Shown one piece after another: positions 1-10,831 of a DNA stretch of 64,000 bases (positions are counted from its first letter, which is position 1; the number at the start of each line of letters is the position of its first letter). Where the stretch lies: the NCBI RefSeq assembly GCF_000964085.1, contig NZ_JZRB01000003.1:1-64000 (forward strand). Reading direction: 5' to 3'. Below the pieces are notes generated by a model that saw nothing but the letters and a program-made list of their open reading frames with translations, was not told the origin of the DNA and made no database searches. Position numbers and translations under genes: made by a program. Source of the stretch: Luteibacter yeojuensis (GTDB taxonomy: Bacteria; Pseudomonadota; Gammaproteobacteria; Xanthomonadales; Rhodanobacteraceae).

Positions 1-1
1 G

Positions 2-97
2 GTGTGGGGCCTGCGCCAGGGCGCGAAGGATTACGTCGTCAAGCCGATCAAGGAAGAAGAGCTGGTCAAGGCGCTCCAGGCCCACCTGCCGGGCTGA
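2..97 (+). CDS. Response-regulator receiver domain, C-terminal fragment
   Basis: Only the last 31 codons lie in the window; the gene begins upstream. The reading frame starting at base 2 ends with the motif GAKDYVVKPIKEEELVKAL, which is the beta5-alpha5 end of a CheY-like receiver domain (the conserved lysine-proline pair is KP in VVKPI). The protein stops 12 residues after this helix, so it is a single-domain regulator or one whose receiver domain is C-terminal. Single-domain twitching-motility regulators (PilG/PilH type) end this way, but the fragment is too short to choose. It is followed by a perfect 27-bp inverted repeat that could serve as its terminator. Confidence 0.75.
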   Translation: MWGLRQGAKDYVVKPIKEEELVKALQAHLPG

Positions 98-113
98 TCG
101 GCGCAAAAAAACA

Positions 114-179
114 TGTGGGAGCGCGCTTGCGCGCGATGGGCGTTTCCGCAACCCCATCGCGCGCAAGCGCGCTCCCACA
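114..179. repeat. REP-like perfect palindrome, family 1
   Basis: Two 27-base arms (114-140 and 153-179) are perfect inverted copies around a 12-base loop. The arm core is GTGGGAGCGCGCTTGCGCGC. The same core recurs at 4178-4201 and 15211-15255, and in variant form at 11583. It lies between convergent genes (the regulator fragment on + and cbpA on -). Read on the minus strand it is followed within three bases by seven T residues, so it could terminate cbpA transcription. Confidence 0.85.
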
Positions 180-193
180 GTCATTGTTAGCCT

Positions 194-1114
194 TTAGCGG
201 CGCGGGTCGAAGCCCTTGAAGGCATCCTTGAACTCGGCGTAGGCCGCCTGTTCCTCATGCGTTTCCGGCACGGGCACGCGGATCTCCAGCACCACGATCT
301 GGTCGCCAGGCTCGCTGCCTGGCAGGCCGCGGCCCTTCAGGCGCAGCTTGCGGCCCGACTGCGAGCCGGCGGGGATGCGCAGGTCCACCGCGCCGCCCAG
401 CGTCGGCACGGCCACGGTGGCGCCCAGCGCGGCCTCCCACGGCGTGATGGCCAGCGTGTGCGTCACGGTGCGGCCGTCGAGCCGGAACCGCGCGTCGTCG
501 CGGATGTGGATTTCCAGCAGCAGATCGCCCGAGGGGCCGCCACCCGAGCCAGGGTGGCCCTGGCCGCCGAGGCGGATGGTCTGGCCCGTGGTGATGCCGG
601 CCGGGATCTTCACCTCCAGCACCCGCTCGCCACCGGCGGTGTCGTTCAGCACCACGCGGGTCTTGCCGCCGTTGTAGGCGGTCTGCAGGTCGGTATCGAT
701 CTTCGCGTTGATGTCGCGCCCACGGCGCGCCTGCGCCTGTTGCGACCGCCGGCCCGCACCCGCGCCGCCGCCGAACAGGCTTTCGAAGAAGTCGCTGAAA
801 TCACCCCGGCCGGCGCCACCCATGTCGCCGAAATCGTAGGCGCCACCGCCGCCCTGCCCCCAGCCCGGCGGCGGCCGGAATTGCTCGCCCTGGCGGTAGC
901 CGCCCGCCTTGAACTGATCGTAGGCGCGACGTTTTTCCGGGTCCTTCAGGGCCTCGTTGGCCTCGTTGACGGCCTTGAACTTCTCTTCCGCGCCCGGTTC
1001 CTTGTTCTTGTCCGGGTGGTACTTGCGCGCCAGCTTGCGATACGCCGCCTTGATCTCGGCGTCGGTCGCATCGGGTTTCACCCCGAGAATCTCGTAGTAA
1101 TCCTTGAACTCCAC
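194..1114 (-). CDS. cbpA: DnaJ-class co-chaperone CbpA
   Basis: Type B Hsp40 that would stimulate DnaK ATPase. The 306-residue protein has an N-terminal J domain with the HPD tripeptide ([15 protein letters not shown]), a Gly/Phe-rich linker ([13 protein letters not shown] and [10 protein letters not shown]), then two beta-sandwich C-terminal domains. It lacks the CxxCxGxG zinc finger of DnaJ proper, which fits CbpA. An in-frame extension upstream exists, but the GTG at 1112-1114 gives the family N-terminus [14 protein letters not shown] and has GGGGAG just upstream. It lies 95 bases downstream of hsp20 on the same strand, separated by a hairpin terminator, so it is probably expressed by readthrough of the heat-shock transcript. 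No cbpM (MerR-like inhibitor) gene follows it. Confidence 0.93.
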   Translation of the reverse strand: MEFKDYYEILGVKPDATDAEIKAAYRKLARKYHPDKNKEPGAEEKFKAVNEANEALKDPEKRRAYDQFKAGGYRQGEQFRPPPGWGQGGGGAYDFGDMGGAGRGDFSDFFESLFGGGAGAGRRSQQAQARRGRDINAKIDTDLQTAYNGGKTRVVLNDTAGGERVLEVKIPAGITTGQTIRLGGQGHPGSGGGPSGDLLLEIHIRDDARFRLDGRTVTHTLAITPWEAALGATVAVPTLGGAVDLRIPAGSQSGRKLRLKGRGLPGSEPGDQIVVLEIRVPVPETHEEQAAYAEFKDAFKGFDPRR

Positions 1115-1142
1115 AGGCTCTCCCCGCCGGGCATGTGTCTCG

Positions 1143-1187
1143 ATAAAAAGGGAAAGGCCCGCGGTGGTCCGATACCCACCGCGGGCC
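1143..1187 (-). terminator. Intrinsic terminator between hsp20 and cbpA
   Basis: Perfect 12-bp inverted repeat GGCCCGCGGTGG (1156-1167 and 1176-1187) with an 8-base loop, followed on the minus strand by TTTCCCTTTTT. It sits after the hsp20 stop and before cbpA, so it may set a lower level of cbpA than of hsp20. Confidence 0.75.
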
Positions 1188-1209
1188 AAGGCTTGTAGCT
1201 TAGTCCGAA

Positions 1210-1638
1210 TCAGCCCGCGGCGTTGATCACGATGCGTCGCGGCGCGGCCTCGGCTTTCTTCGGAATGGCAATCTCAAGCACGCCATCGCGGCCCGAGGCG
1301 GTGATGCCAGCCGCATCCGCGCTTTCCGGCAGCGTGAAGCTGCGCGTGAATGTGCCGGCGGTGCGCTCGACGCGGGTAAAGGTGCCTTCCGCCTCGCTGG
1401 CGTACGCCTTGCGCTCGCCCTTGATGGACAGGACGTTCTTGTCCATCTGGATCTCGATGCCGTCGAGCGCCACGCCCGGCACGTCGGCCAGGATCAGGAA
1501 ACGGCCGGCCTCTTCACGCACGTCGACGCGCGGCGACCAGCCATGCTCGGTGGCCGTGGCGGACTCGACGGCAGCGCTCGAGAAGAAGGGGTGGAACACC
1601 GGCGCACGACGAAACGCCACATGACGAACATGGTTCAT
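1210..1638 (-). CDS. Small heat-shock protein, Hsp20/alpha-crystallin family
   Basis: ATP-independent holdase that would bind unfolding proteins in the cytoplasm. The 142-residue protein has the alpha-crystallin domain at about residues 40-135: it begins [10 protein letters not shown], contains ILADVPGV and VLSIKGER, and ends with VLEIAIPKK, the strand that normally precedes the C-terminal tail. The tail lacks a clear IxI motif (RRIVINAAG gives IVI). The ATG at 1638 follows GGAGTC at suitable spacing. It is the first gene of the hsp20-cbpA pair and has a sigma32-like promoter upstream (1690-1715). Confidence 0.93.
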   Translation of the reverse strand: MNHVRHVAFRRAPVFHPFFSSAAVESATATEHGWSPRVDVREEAGRFLILADVPGVALDGIEIQMDKNVLSIKGERKAYASEAEGTFTRVERTAGTFTRSFTLPESADAAGITASGRDGVLEIAIPKKAEAAPRRIVINAAG

Positions 1639-1689
1639 CTGCTTGACTCCGTTAAGGTTTTGCGGCCCCGTGGCCGCCTGGGATCAAAC

Positions 1690-1715
1690 ATATGAGCGCC
1701 CTTCGCCGATTCAAG
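1690..1715 (-). promoter_or_regulatory. Candidate sigma32 (heat-shock) promoter for hsp20-cbpA
   Basis: On the minus strand CTTGAA (1710-1715) is followed after 12 bases by GCTCATAT (1690-1697). This resembles the RpoH consensus CTTGAAA-N11-16-CCCCATNT, and it sits about 50 bases before the hsp20 start codon. Confidence 0.55.
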
Positions 1716-1767
1716 GGCCATGCCTTTCGTGGGACACTCGGGGAATCCAACCCACGAGGCAGGCCCC

Positions 1768-2250
1768 ATGACCATCGCAGTCGGCGACCGCATCCCCGAA
1801 TCCACCGTCACCTGGTTCAACGACGGCATCCAGACCGGCTCCACGCTCGAGCTCATGGGCACCGGCAAGGTGGTGCTGTTCGCCGTGCCGGGCGCGTTCA
1901 CGCCCACGTGCTCCAACCGCCACCTGCCGGGCTATATCCAGCACATGGATGACTTCGACCAGCGCGGCGTGAAGGTGTTCTGTGTCTCGGTGAACGATGC
2001 CTTCGTCATGGATGCCTGGGGCAAGGAGCGCGGCATCCCCGCCAACCTGCACCTGCTCGCCGACGGCAATGCCGCGTTCACCAAGGCACTGGGCCTGGAG
2101 CTGGACGGCACGAAGAATGGCATGGGCATCCGCGCCAAGCGCTTCGCCATGTACCTCGAAGACGGCGTGGTGAAGGTGCTGAACATCGAAGCGCCGGGTG
2201 AGTTCAAGGTCTCGGCCGCCGAGGCCATGCTCGAGGCGATCGACGGCTGA
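1768..2250 (+). CDS. Peroxiredoxin, Prx5/PMP20 type
   Basis: Thiol peroxidase that reduces H2O2 and organic hydroperoxides. The 160-residue protein carries the peroxidatic cysteine at residue 48 in PGAFTPTCSNRHLPG and a second cysteine at residue 72 in VFCVSVND, the spacing seen in Prx5-type enzymes. An upstream in-frame ATG at 1720 would add 16 residues unlike the family; the ATG at 1768 gives the normal N-terminus MTIAVGDRIPE with AGGC upstream. It is divergent from hsp20 across 129 bases and stands alone, convergent with the LysR gene. Confidence 0.93.
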   Translation: MTIAVGDRIPESTVTWFNDGIQTGSTLELMGTGKVVLFAVPGAFTPTCSNRHLPGYIQHMDDFDQRGVKVFCVSVNDAFVMDAWGKERGIPANLHLLADGNAAFTKALGLELDGTKNGMGIRAKRFAMYLEDGVVKVLNIEAPGEFKVSAAEAMLEAIDG

Positions 2251-2268
2251 GCCACCGCGGCGGCGGGC

Positions 2269-3123
2269 TCAGCCCGCCATGCCGGCCACGCCATTGGCCA
2301 GCAGCCCCGCCAGCGCGTCGGCGGCGGGGTTCGCCCGCTCCGCACGCAACAGGTACACCGAGGCCTCGCCCAGCCCGGGCAGGCCCTCCCCCGCGGCCAC
2401 GCGGCGCACGCCCGGCGGCACATGGATCGCCGGCCGCGCCACCCAGCCCAGCCCCGCCCGGGCGGCCGCCCACAGGGCCGCTACACTGCGTGCCGTGACC
2501 GCGATGCGCCACGGGATGTGGGCGCCATCCAGCGCGGCAAGCATCTTCCGGCGGAACAGGCATGGCGCCTCGAGGGTCAGCAACGGCAACGGCCCCTCTC
2601 CCGGCCCCGGCACGCCCTCGGCCGCGTACCAGTACACGGGGAAAGCGCCCAGCACGGTGCCATCGAGGCCACCCTCGGTGTCGAAGGCCAGCGCCAGGTC
2701 CATGCCACCGTCGCGGATGCCCTGGACGAAGGCCGCGCTCTGGTCGACGCTTAGCTCCAGCGTGGTGCCGGGGTGGGCAGCGGCGAACGCCGCGAGCATC
2801 TCGGGCAGCCAGGCCTCGGCGAAGTCATGCGGTACGCCGAGGTGCACCTTGCCCGCCAGCTCGGTGCCGCGCACGGCGCCGATCGCATCCTCGTTCAGCG
2901 CCAGCATGTGGCGTGCATAGCCCAGCAGGCGCTCGCCCGCGTCGGTAAGCCCTTGCTTGCGGCCCGCGCGCTGGAAAATGGCCGTGCCCAGCCGTTCTTC
3001 GAGCGCGCGCAATTGCAGGCTCACCGCCGAAGGCGACAGGTGCAGTTTCTCCGCGGCACGGCCAAAGCCATCGAGGTCGACAGCGGTGACGAAGGTGCGC
3101 AGCGTGGCAAGGTCGAGGATCAT
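2269..3123 (-). CDS. LysR-family transcriptional regulator
   Basis: The 284-residue protein has an N-terminal winged helix-turn-helix (residues 1-60; FVTAVDLDGFGRAAEKLHLS followed by PSAVSLQLRALEERLG), then a LysR substrate-binding region starting at about residue 90 (GKVHLGVPHDFAEAWLPEML). The ATG at 3121-3123 gives the usual LysR start MILDLATLRTFV. It is transcribed away from the DUF4865 gene across about 100 bases. LysR genes commonly control the divergent neighbour, so it probably regulates the DUF4865/SnoaL-like pair. The inducer is unknown. Confidence 0.93.
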   Translation of the reverse strand: MILDLATLRTFVTAVDLDGFGRAAEKLHLSPSAVSLQLRALEERLGTAIFQRAGRKQGLTDAGERLLGYARHMLALNEDAIGAVRGTELAGKVHLGVPHDFAEAWLPEMLAAFAAAHPGTTLELSVDQSAAFVQGIRDGGMDLALAFDTEGGLDGTVLGAFPVYWYAAEGVPGPGEGPLPLLTLEAPCLFRRKMLAALDGAHIPWRIAVTARSVAALWAAARAGLGWVARPAIHVPPGVRRVAAGEGLPGLGEASVYLLRAERANPAADALAGLLANGVAGMAG

Positions 3124-3225
3124 GCTTTGGCGTGGCTCAACGATGGGTTTGGAAATCGTCGCTTTTATAGCACCTGCGGCACCGCGACCATGGGCGGCAT
3201 CCAAAGCGCACAGGCCCTGCCCCCC

Positions 3226-3735
3226 ATGCTGGCGATGCAATACCGTTTCGAACTCCCCGCTACCGTCGACCCGGACTCCGTCCGCGCGCGGGCACGTGCC
3301 CTGGGCCCTTCGTTCGAAGGCATGCCCGGCCTGCGGATGAAGGCGTTCCTGGTGGCATCGGCACCCCCCATCTACGCGCCCATCTATGTTTGGAACGACG
3401 ACGCATCGATGGCGGCATTCCTGCGCTCCGACGCATTCGAGCGCGTTGTGTCGGCCTATGGCAAACCGTTGTTCCGGGCGCTGTCGCCGATCTACATGGC
3501 CCACGCCGCCTCGGATGCGCCGTACCGCTTCGCCACGCAGGAAATATCGCCTCTACCCGTGCCGGCGACGTTCGAGGGCAATGGTGGCACGGTACGCGGC
3601 GACGCCGACCTGCTGGTGGGGGCGGACCTTGGCCGTTGGGAATCCGTCCGGACCATGTTCTGGCGCCACCCGCCACCGCCACGGGAGGGGCAGGTCGTGT
3701 TCGATATCCCGTACCTGATAGGAGCACTGCCATGA
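3226..3735 (+). CDS. DUF4865 family protein
   Basis: 169 residues of unknown biochemical function. It fits the DUF4865 pattern: N-terminal MLAMQYRFELP, then GLRMKAFLVAS, IYAPIYVWND and SMAAFLRSDAFERVVSAYG. The ATG at 3226 is chosen because family members begin M-x-A-M-Q-Y; an ATG at 3190 would add 12 residues. No good ribosome-binding site is visible. DUF4865 genes are often divergent from a LysR regulator, as here. The stop overlaps the next start (ATGA), so the two genes are translationally coupled. Confidence 0.8.
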   Translation: MLAMQYRFELPATVDPDSVRARARALGPSFEGMPGLRMKAFLVASAPPIYAPIYVWNDDASMAAFLRSDAFERVVSAYGKPLFRALSPIYMAHAASDAPYRFATQEISPLPVPATFEGNGGTVRGDADLLVGADLGRWESVRTMFWRHPPPPREGQVVFDIPYLIGALP

Positions 3736-4172
3736 AGCCCCTGCTCTACGCCCTTCTCCTGTTCGCCGCGCCCTGCTGCGCCCGGGCGGACGACGCCAGC
3801 GATGTCCGCGCCGTGGTCGACGCATACCCACGCTATGTCACGGCAGGCAACCGCGCAGGCTTTGAGTCCTTGTTGCTCGATACCGACATCACGTTCCGCG
3901 GCGTGTACGACGACCGCATAGCGTCCAGCCGGGAACTGCAGGACTACGCCCATTTCCGCCAGGGCGTGTTCGAAAGCGGCCACCGGTACACGCAGGCATT
4001 TTCCAACGTGGCCGTCGAGGTGCATGGCGATATAGCCGAGGCGTCGCTCGACTTCGTGACGACGGACCTGGCGCAACCGAGCCGGCCTACCAAGGGATGG
4101 AAGATATTGCAGCTGGTGAAGACGAAGGCGGGGTGGCGGATCGCGGCGGAGTTGTGGGGTGTCGCCCGGTGA
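3732..4172 (+). CDS. Exported SnoaL/NTF2-like protein
   Basis: 146 residues with a clear signal peptide (MKPLLYALLLFAAPCCARA, cleavage after ARA or nearby), so probably periplasmic. The mature part starts DDASDVRAVVDAYPRYVTAG and ends with GWRIAAELWG, the layout of the cone-shaped NTF2-like/SnoaL fold (N-terminal helix, then curved sheet with a final strand GWRI). These folds serve many enzymes and binding proteins, so no reaction can be assigned. Its start overlaps the stop of the DUF4865 gene. Confidence 0.75.
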   Translation: MKPLLYALLLFAAPCCARADDASDVRAVVDAYPRYVTAGNRAGFESLLLDTDITFRGVYDDRIASSRELQDYAHFRQGVFESGHRYTQAFSNVAVEVHGDIAEASLDFVTTDLAQPSRPTKGWKILQLVKTKAGWRIAAELWGVAR

Positions 4173-4177
4173 AGGGC

Positions 4178-4201
4178 ATCGCGCGCAAGCGCGCTCCCAC
4201 A
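4178..4201. repeat. REP-like family 1, single arm
   Basis: One arm of the palindrome family (GCGCGCAAGCGCGCTCCCAC core) just after the SnoaL-like gene. It matches the right arm of the element at 114-179, and no partner arm is present here. Confidence 0.7.
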
Positions 4202-4211
4202 TGGGGCCAAG

Positions 4212-4241
4212 AAAAAACCCGCCGGGAGGCGGGTTTTTTTT
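4212..4241. terminator. Bidirectional terminator between SnoaL-like gene and gyrA
   Basis: AAAAAACCCGCC/GGCGGGTTTTTTTT hairpin with a short loop. It has T-runs in both directions and serves the convergent SnoaL-like (+) and gyrA (-) genes. Confidence 0.88.
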
Positions 4242-4242
4242 G

Positions 4243-6885
<2,643 letters not shown>

Positions 6886-6971
6886 CAATCGGCTTCCTGG
6901 GTAACCATGGTTTTGCCCCCGCCGGCAACGCGCTCCCGCCCCATGGGCGGCACGGCCGGCTCAACCCGTCG

Positions 6972-7001
6972 ATGATAACACAACGGGTGTTGAAATGACA
7001 G
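6972..7001 (-). promoter_or_regulatory. Candidate sigma70 promoter for gyrA
   Basis: On the minus strand CTGTCA (6996-7001), an 18-base spacer and TATCAT (6972-6977) lie about 85 bases before the gyrA ATG, within the 158-base mtnA-gyrA gap. The match to consensus is moderate. Confidence 0.5.
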
Positions 7002-7046
7002 CTAAAAAAGCCGTGTATTCAATAACTTACAGGGGAGTTTTGCTGC

Positions 7047-8060
7047 TCACGGAAACATGCTCCGCATCTGCACTTCATCCGGCTTCAGGATCACGCCGCG
7101 CTCGGTCACGATGGCGTCGATAAGCTCCGCCGGCGTGACGTCGAAAACGGGGTTCCAGGCCTCGGCGCCCTCGATGACCGTGCGGGTGCCGCTGACAGAA
7201 AGCAGCTCGGTGGCGTCGCGCAATTCGATCTCGATGTCGTCGCCGCTGGCGGTGGCCATGTCCACCGTGGTGGATGGCGCCACCACCATGAACTTCACGC
7301 CGTGGTGGCGCGCGGCGATGGCCAGCTGGTAGGTGCCGATCTTGTTGGCGGTATCGCCATTCGCGGCGATACGGTCGGCGCCGACGATGACCCAGGTCAC
7401 CTTGCCGTCTTTCATGAGGTGCGATGCGGCGGAATCGGCGATGAGGCGCGCCGGGATGCCGTCGCGCACCAGCTCCCACATGGTGAGGCGCGCGCCCTGC
7501 TGCCACGGGCGCGTTTCGCCCGCGAACACCTGCTCGATGCGGCCGGCCTCGACGCCCGCGCGGATGACGCCGAGCGCGGTGCCGTAGCCCGCCGTGGCGA
7601 GCGAACCGGTGTTGCAGTGGGTCATGACGTGCGAGCCGGGCGCGATGAGCGCGGCGCCCAGCTCACCCATGTGCCGGTTGGCGGCGAGGTCTTCGTCCTG
7701 GATGGCCTGGGCCTCGGCTTCGAGCGCCGCGGCATCGGCACCCGAATCCACGCGCGCCTTCATGCGGTCGAGCGCCCACATGAGGTTCACCGCCGTGGGC
7801 CGTGCCGCACGCAGCGTGGCCATGGCCGCGGGCAGGTCCTCTCCCGTCTTCGCAGCCAGCACCACGCCCCAGGCCGCGGCGATGCCAATGGCCGGCGCAC
7901 CGCGCACGGCCAGGTCGCGGATGGCCTGCGTGACGTCACCCGACGTGGTGCTGTCGAACCAGATTTCTTCCGCCGGCAGGCGGCGCTGGTCGAGCAGGCG
8001 GAGGCGATCGCCGTGCCACTGCACGGCGCGGATGGTGTCGTGGGAAGCGGTCGTGTTCAT
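7047..8060 (-). CDS. mtnA: S-methyl-5-thioribose-1-phosphate isomerase
   Basis: Converts methylthioribose-1-phosphate to methylthioribulose-1-phosphate in the methionine salvage pathway. The 337-residue protein has the catalytic cysteine at residue 149 ([11 protein letters not shown]), the aspartate at residue 229 ([11 protein letters not shown]), and [13 protein letters not shown] near residue 54, a signature of MtnA that separates it from eIF2B subunits. No other salvage genes (mtnB, mtnC, mtnD) are next to it. It is preceded by a family 2 repeat element (8090-8184) and followed by gyrA on the same strand. Confidence 0.96.
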   Translation of the reverse strand: MNTTASHDTIRAVQWHGDRLRLLDQRRLPAEEIWFDSTTSGDVTQAIRDLAVRGAPAIGIAAAWGVVLAAKTGEDLPAAMATLRAARPTAVNLMWALDRMKARVDSGADAAALEAEAQAIQDEDLAANRHMGELGAALIAPGSHVMTHCNTGSLATAGYGTALGVIRAGVEAGRIEQVFAGETRPWQQGARLTMWELVRDGIPARLIADSAASHLMKDGKVTWVIVGADRIAANGDTANKIGTYQLAIAARHHGVKFMVVAPSTTVDMATASGDDIEIELRDATELLSVSGTRTVIEGAEAWNPVFDVTPAELIDAIVTERGVILKPDEVQMRSMFP

Positions 8061-8089
8061 GCCCGGATTATCGCACCCCCGCCCCCACT

Positions 8090-8184
8090 GTAGGAGCCCA
8101 CGCCGTGGGCGACATCTTTTCGTAACAACGCAACAGGGCCCTGTGGTGGTCGCGAAAGGCGTCGCCCACGGAGTGGGCTCCTAC
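8090..8184. repeat. Long inverted-repeat element, family 2 (copy A)
   Basis: About 95 bases with 23-base arms (TAGGAGCCCACGCCGTGGGC near 8091 and its imperfect inverted copy 8161-8183) around a core containing CGCAACAGGGC and CCTGTGG. The core matches the element at 11583-11678, though the outer arms differ. The right arm overlaps the stop codon of phaC. Confidence 0.85.
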
Positions 8185-9251
8185 GCGCGGTTCGCGAGCC
8201 ACTCGTGGATGGCAGGGGGCACGAGCTTCTGGGCGCGGCCGGAGACGTAGATGCCGATGTGGCCGCCGCTGAACGGCAGCGCGGTGTAATCCTTGCTGCC
8301 CACCGCGTCCTTCAGCGGAATGGACGCCGCGGGCGGCACCAGGTGGTCCTGCTCGGCGTAGATGTTCAGCACCGGCTGGGTGATGGTGCCGAGGTCGATG
8401 ACCTTGCCGCCGATGGTGGCCTTGCCCTGGATCAGCAGGTTCTTCTGGAAGAAATCGCGCGTGAACTGGCGAAAAGTTTCGCCGGCCTGGTCGGGTGAAT
8501 CGAAGATCCACTTTTCCATGCGCAGGAAATTCTCCACTTCCTTGGGATTATCGAGGATGTCGACGAGGCCCACGTATTTCTGCTGGTTCAGCCGCAGGGG
8601 CTTCAGCGTGAGGTAGGCGAAGTTCATCAGGTCGGCGGGCACGTTGCCAATGGTGTCGACGAAAAGGTCGATATCCACGTTGCGCGCCCAGTGCGAGAGC
8701 ATGTTGTCGGGCGTGTGGAAATCCACCGGCGTGACCATGGTGACAAGGTTCTTCACCTTGTCGCCGTGCAGCGCCGTGTAGCACAGCGAGAACACGCCGC
8801 CCTGGCAGATGCCCAGCAGGTTGATGGCATCGAGCCCGTGGCGGCGGCGGATGACGTCGACGCAGCGATCGAGGTAACCGTCGATGTAATCCTCGAGGGT
8901 AAGCCAGCGATCGGCGCCATCGGGGTAACCCCAGTCGATGAGGTAAACATCCTCGCCCTGCGCGAGCAGGTTGCGCACCATGGAGCGGTCTTCCTGCAGG
9001 TCGACCATCCACGGCGTATTGACCAGCGCGTAGCAGATCAGCAGCGGTACCTTGCCGGTGGGCTTTTCGCTGCCCTTGAAGTGCCACAGCGTGAGCTTGT
9101 CTTCGGTGTACACGGCCTCGCGCGGCGTGGTGCCGAACTCCACCGGGCCGATGTGCTTCAGCGTTTCCATGCCGGCTTCCACCTTGCGGCGGAACGCCTC
9201 CACTTCCTCGCGCGCACGCTCCGGGTCGATATGGAACGGATTCGCGCTCAT
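8181..9251 (-). CDS. phaC: Class III poly(3-hydroxyalkanoate) synthase, catalytic subunit PhaC
   Basis: Polymerises (R)-3-hydroxyacyl-CoA into PHA at the granule surface, together with PhaE. At 356 residues it matches class III PhaC, which is much shorter than class I/II. The lipase-like box is LLGICQGG with Cys149; the other triad members are Asp302 (AEQDHLVP) and His331 (SGGHIGIYV). These numbers equal those of the Allochromatium vinosum enzyme. The ATG at 9251 overlaps the phaE stop (ATGA). No phaA/phaB lies nearby; monomers must be supplied from elsewhere. Confidence 0.97.
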   Translation of the reverse strand: MSANPFHIDPERAREEVEAFRRKVEAGMETLKHIGPVEFGTTPREAVYTEDKLTLWHFKGSEKPTGKVPLLICYALVNTPWMVDLQEDRSMVRNLLAQGEDVYLIDWGYPDGADRWLTLEDYIDGYLDRCVDVIRRRHGLDAINLLGICQGGVFSLCYTALHGDKVKNLVTMVTPVDFHTPDNMLSHWARNVDIDLFVDTIGNVPADLMNFAYLTLKPLRLNQQKYVGLVDILDNPKEVENFLRMEKWIFDSPDQAGETFRQFTRDFFQKNLLIQGKATIGGKVIDLGTITQPVLNIYAEQDHLVPPAASIPLKDAVGSKDYTALPFSGGHIGIYVSGRAQKLVPPAIHEWLANRA

Positions 9252-10165
9252 CGCGCCGCACCCTTCTTACCCGTGGCTTTTTTTACAGCGGCCTTCTTCG
9301 CCGCGGGCTTCTTCGCCGGCGCCGTGCTCTTCGTGGGAGCGGCCTTGGCCGCGATGCCCCTCTTCAACGAGGCAACCTCGCCCTTCAGCGCCTCGACCTC
9401 GGCAGCAAGCCCCTGCATCTGCCGCAACTCCCGCCGCACCGCCTGCAACCGCTCGCCCAGGCTATCCACCTCGCGCCGCGTCGGCAGGCCCGCCTGCAGC
9501 GCGAAGCGCTCGACCTGCCGCTGCTGCAGCACCTTCAACCGCATCTGCGCGTTCACCAGCGAGGCGTACACCTCGCGGAACTCCGCCGACATGGCGGCGG
9601 CCGCGTAGCTGTCCTCCGAGAGGTTCACCCACCGGTCGTACACCGCGCGCAGGCTGTCGGCATCCGCGGGCATGCCCTGCGAGCGCAGCGTTTCGTTGGC
9701 GCGATCCTGCACGCCCTGCAGCAGCGACTGGTATCGCGCGTATTGCTCGGCGTAGTCGATCCATGCACGAAGCAACGCCTGTTGCTCTTCCTGCTGCTCG
9801 CGCGTGAGCCCGAATGCGGGCATCGACAGGGTTTCACGGGCGAGCTTCGCCCAGTCGTCAAAGCCTTCGGACCCTGGCTGGGCGCCCGGCGGTGGCCCAT
9901 ACCCGAACGGCCCCGCGGCGGCGGGCCCGGGCTGGCCAAACGGTGGCGTGCCGTGGGCGAACGGCGAAGCCGGTGGCTCGCCCGTGGTAAACGCGCGCAT
10001 CCAATCGCCGTAGCCACCAAGGCCGGTGAACAGGCGCCCCATGATGTCGGGGGACGGGGCTTCGGCCGGCGCGGCCTTCGGGTCGAACTGCCGGGCCCAG
10101 GCCTCGACGCCCTCGCGGACGAACGCCTGGTACTGGTCGATGAAATCGTTGGGTTTGTCAGCCAT
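9248..10165 (-). CDS. phaE: Class III PHA synthase accessory subunit PhaE
   Basis: Non-catalytic partner that forms the active PhaEC complex. 305 residues: N-terminal MADKPNDFIDQYQAFVREGV, a Pro/Gly/Ala-rich insert (about residues 55-105), the PhaE core with LTREQQEEQQALLRAWIDYA and AMSAEFREVYASLVNAQMR, a coiled coil (about 215-270) and a Lys/Ala/Pro-rich tail (KKPAAKKAAVKKATGKKGAA) like histone H1 or AlgP. No clear Shine-Dalgarno is visible; TAACAT lies six bases before the ATG, so a leaderless transcript is possible. TetR lies just upstream on the same strand. Confidence 0.92.
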   Translation of the reverse strand: MADKPNDFIDQYQAFVREGVEAWARQFDPKAAPAEAPSPDIMGRLFTGLGGYGDWMRAFTTGEPPASPFAHGTPPFGQPGPAAAGPFGYGPPPGAQPGSEGFDDWAKLARETLSMPAFGLTREQQEEQQALLRAWIDYAEQYARYQSLLQGVQDRANETLRSQGMPADADSLRAVYDRWVNLSEDSYAAAAMSAEFREVYASLVNAQMRLKVLQQRQVERFALQAGLPTRREVDSLGERLQAVRRELRQMQGLAAEVEALKGEVASLKRGIAAKAAPTKSTAPAKKPAAKKAAVKKATGKKGAAR

Positions 10166-10182
10166 GCGCGTATGTTACGGCA

Positions 10183-10755
10183 CTACCCCGCACCGATGCC
10201 GTCGAGAAACAGCCCGACGCGATGATCCACGCGCGCCGCCGCGGCCGGGTCCTGTTCGATGGCAAGGGAAATGGCCGTCACCATGCACACGATGTCGTCG
10301 ATATCGACGTCCTTGCGCACGATGCCTGCATCCTGTGCCCGCGCAAGCAGGCGCTGCCCCTCGCCACGGCTGGCATGGCAACCAGGGGTGCCGCTGTGGA
10401 GCACGGCGCCGAGCGACGCGGCCAGGCCGCGGTAGTGGGTGGCGTGCGTGACAAGGGCCGCGACATAGGCGCGGATGGCTTCATCCGGTGTTCGCGTCGC
10501 ATCTGCGGCGCGGCTGGCGTCGACAAGCGCGATCAGCCGGTCGTCGCTGGTGGCGGCGAGGAGCGCTTCGCGGTTGGGGAACCGGCGATAGAGCGTGCCG
10601 ATGCCCACCTTCGCTCGTTTCGCGATGTCTTCCAGCGACGCATCGGCCCCGCGTTCGATGAACACGGCTTCGGCGGCCGCGAGTATCCGCTCCCTGTTCC
10701 GGGCGGCATCCGCGCGCAGCGGGGCCTCGTCGGTGGTGGGGTTTGGCGTGGCCAT
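10183..10755 (-). CDS. TetR-family transcriptional regulator
   Basis: 190 residues. The TetR helix-turn-helix is at about residues 17-65: NRERILAAAEAVFIERG, then ASLEDIAKRAKVGIGTLYRR. The rest is a ligand-binding helical domain. An upstream in-frame start would reach into the operator; the ATG at 10755 has GAGG seven bases before it. It is divergent from an SDR gene across 76 bases that contain a large dyad (10768-10823). It most likely represses itself and the SDR gene. The inducer is unknown. Confidence 0.93.
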   Translation of the reverse strand: MATPNPTTDEAPLRADAARNRERILAAAEAVFIERGADASLEDIAKRAKVGIGTLYRRFPNREALLAATSDDRLIALVDASRAADATRTPDEAIRAYVAALVTHATHYRGLAASLGAVLHSGTPGCHASRGEGQRLLARAQDAGIVRKDVDIDDIVCMVTAISLAIEQDPAAAARVDHRVGLFLDGIGAG

Positions 10756-10767
10756 GGGCGACCTCGG

Positions 10768-10823
10768 TTGAAAAGTGGATGGTGCCTCCATATAGTAAAT
10801 GGAGCAATCCTCCACTTATTCAA
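10768..10823. promoter_or_regulatory. Operator dyad between tetR and SDR genes
   Basis: The 76-base divergent gap is almost one imperfect palindrome. The inner arms CTCCAT (10786-10791) and ATGGAG (10799-10804) flank ATAGTAA, and the outer arms TTGAA-AAGTGGA and TCCACTT-ATTCAA match from 10768 to 10823. This is the expected position and form of the TetR binding site. Confidence 0.7.
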
Positions 10824-10831
10824 GGAAACCC

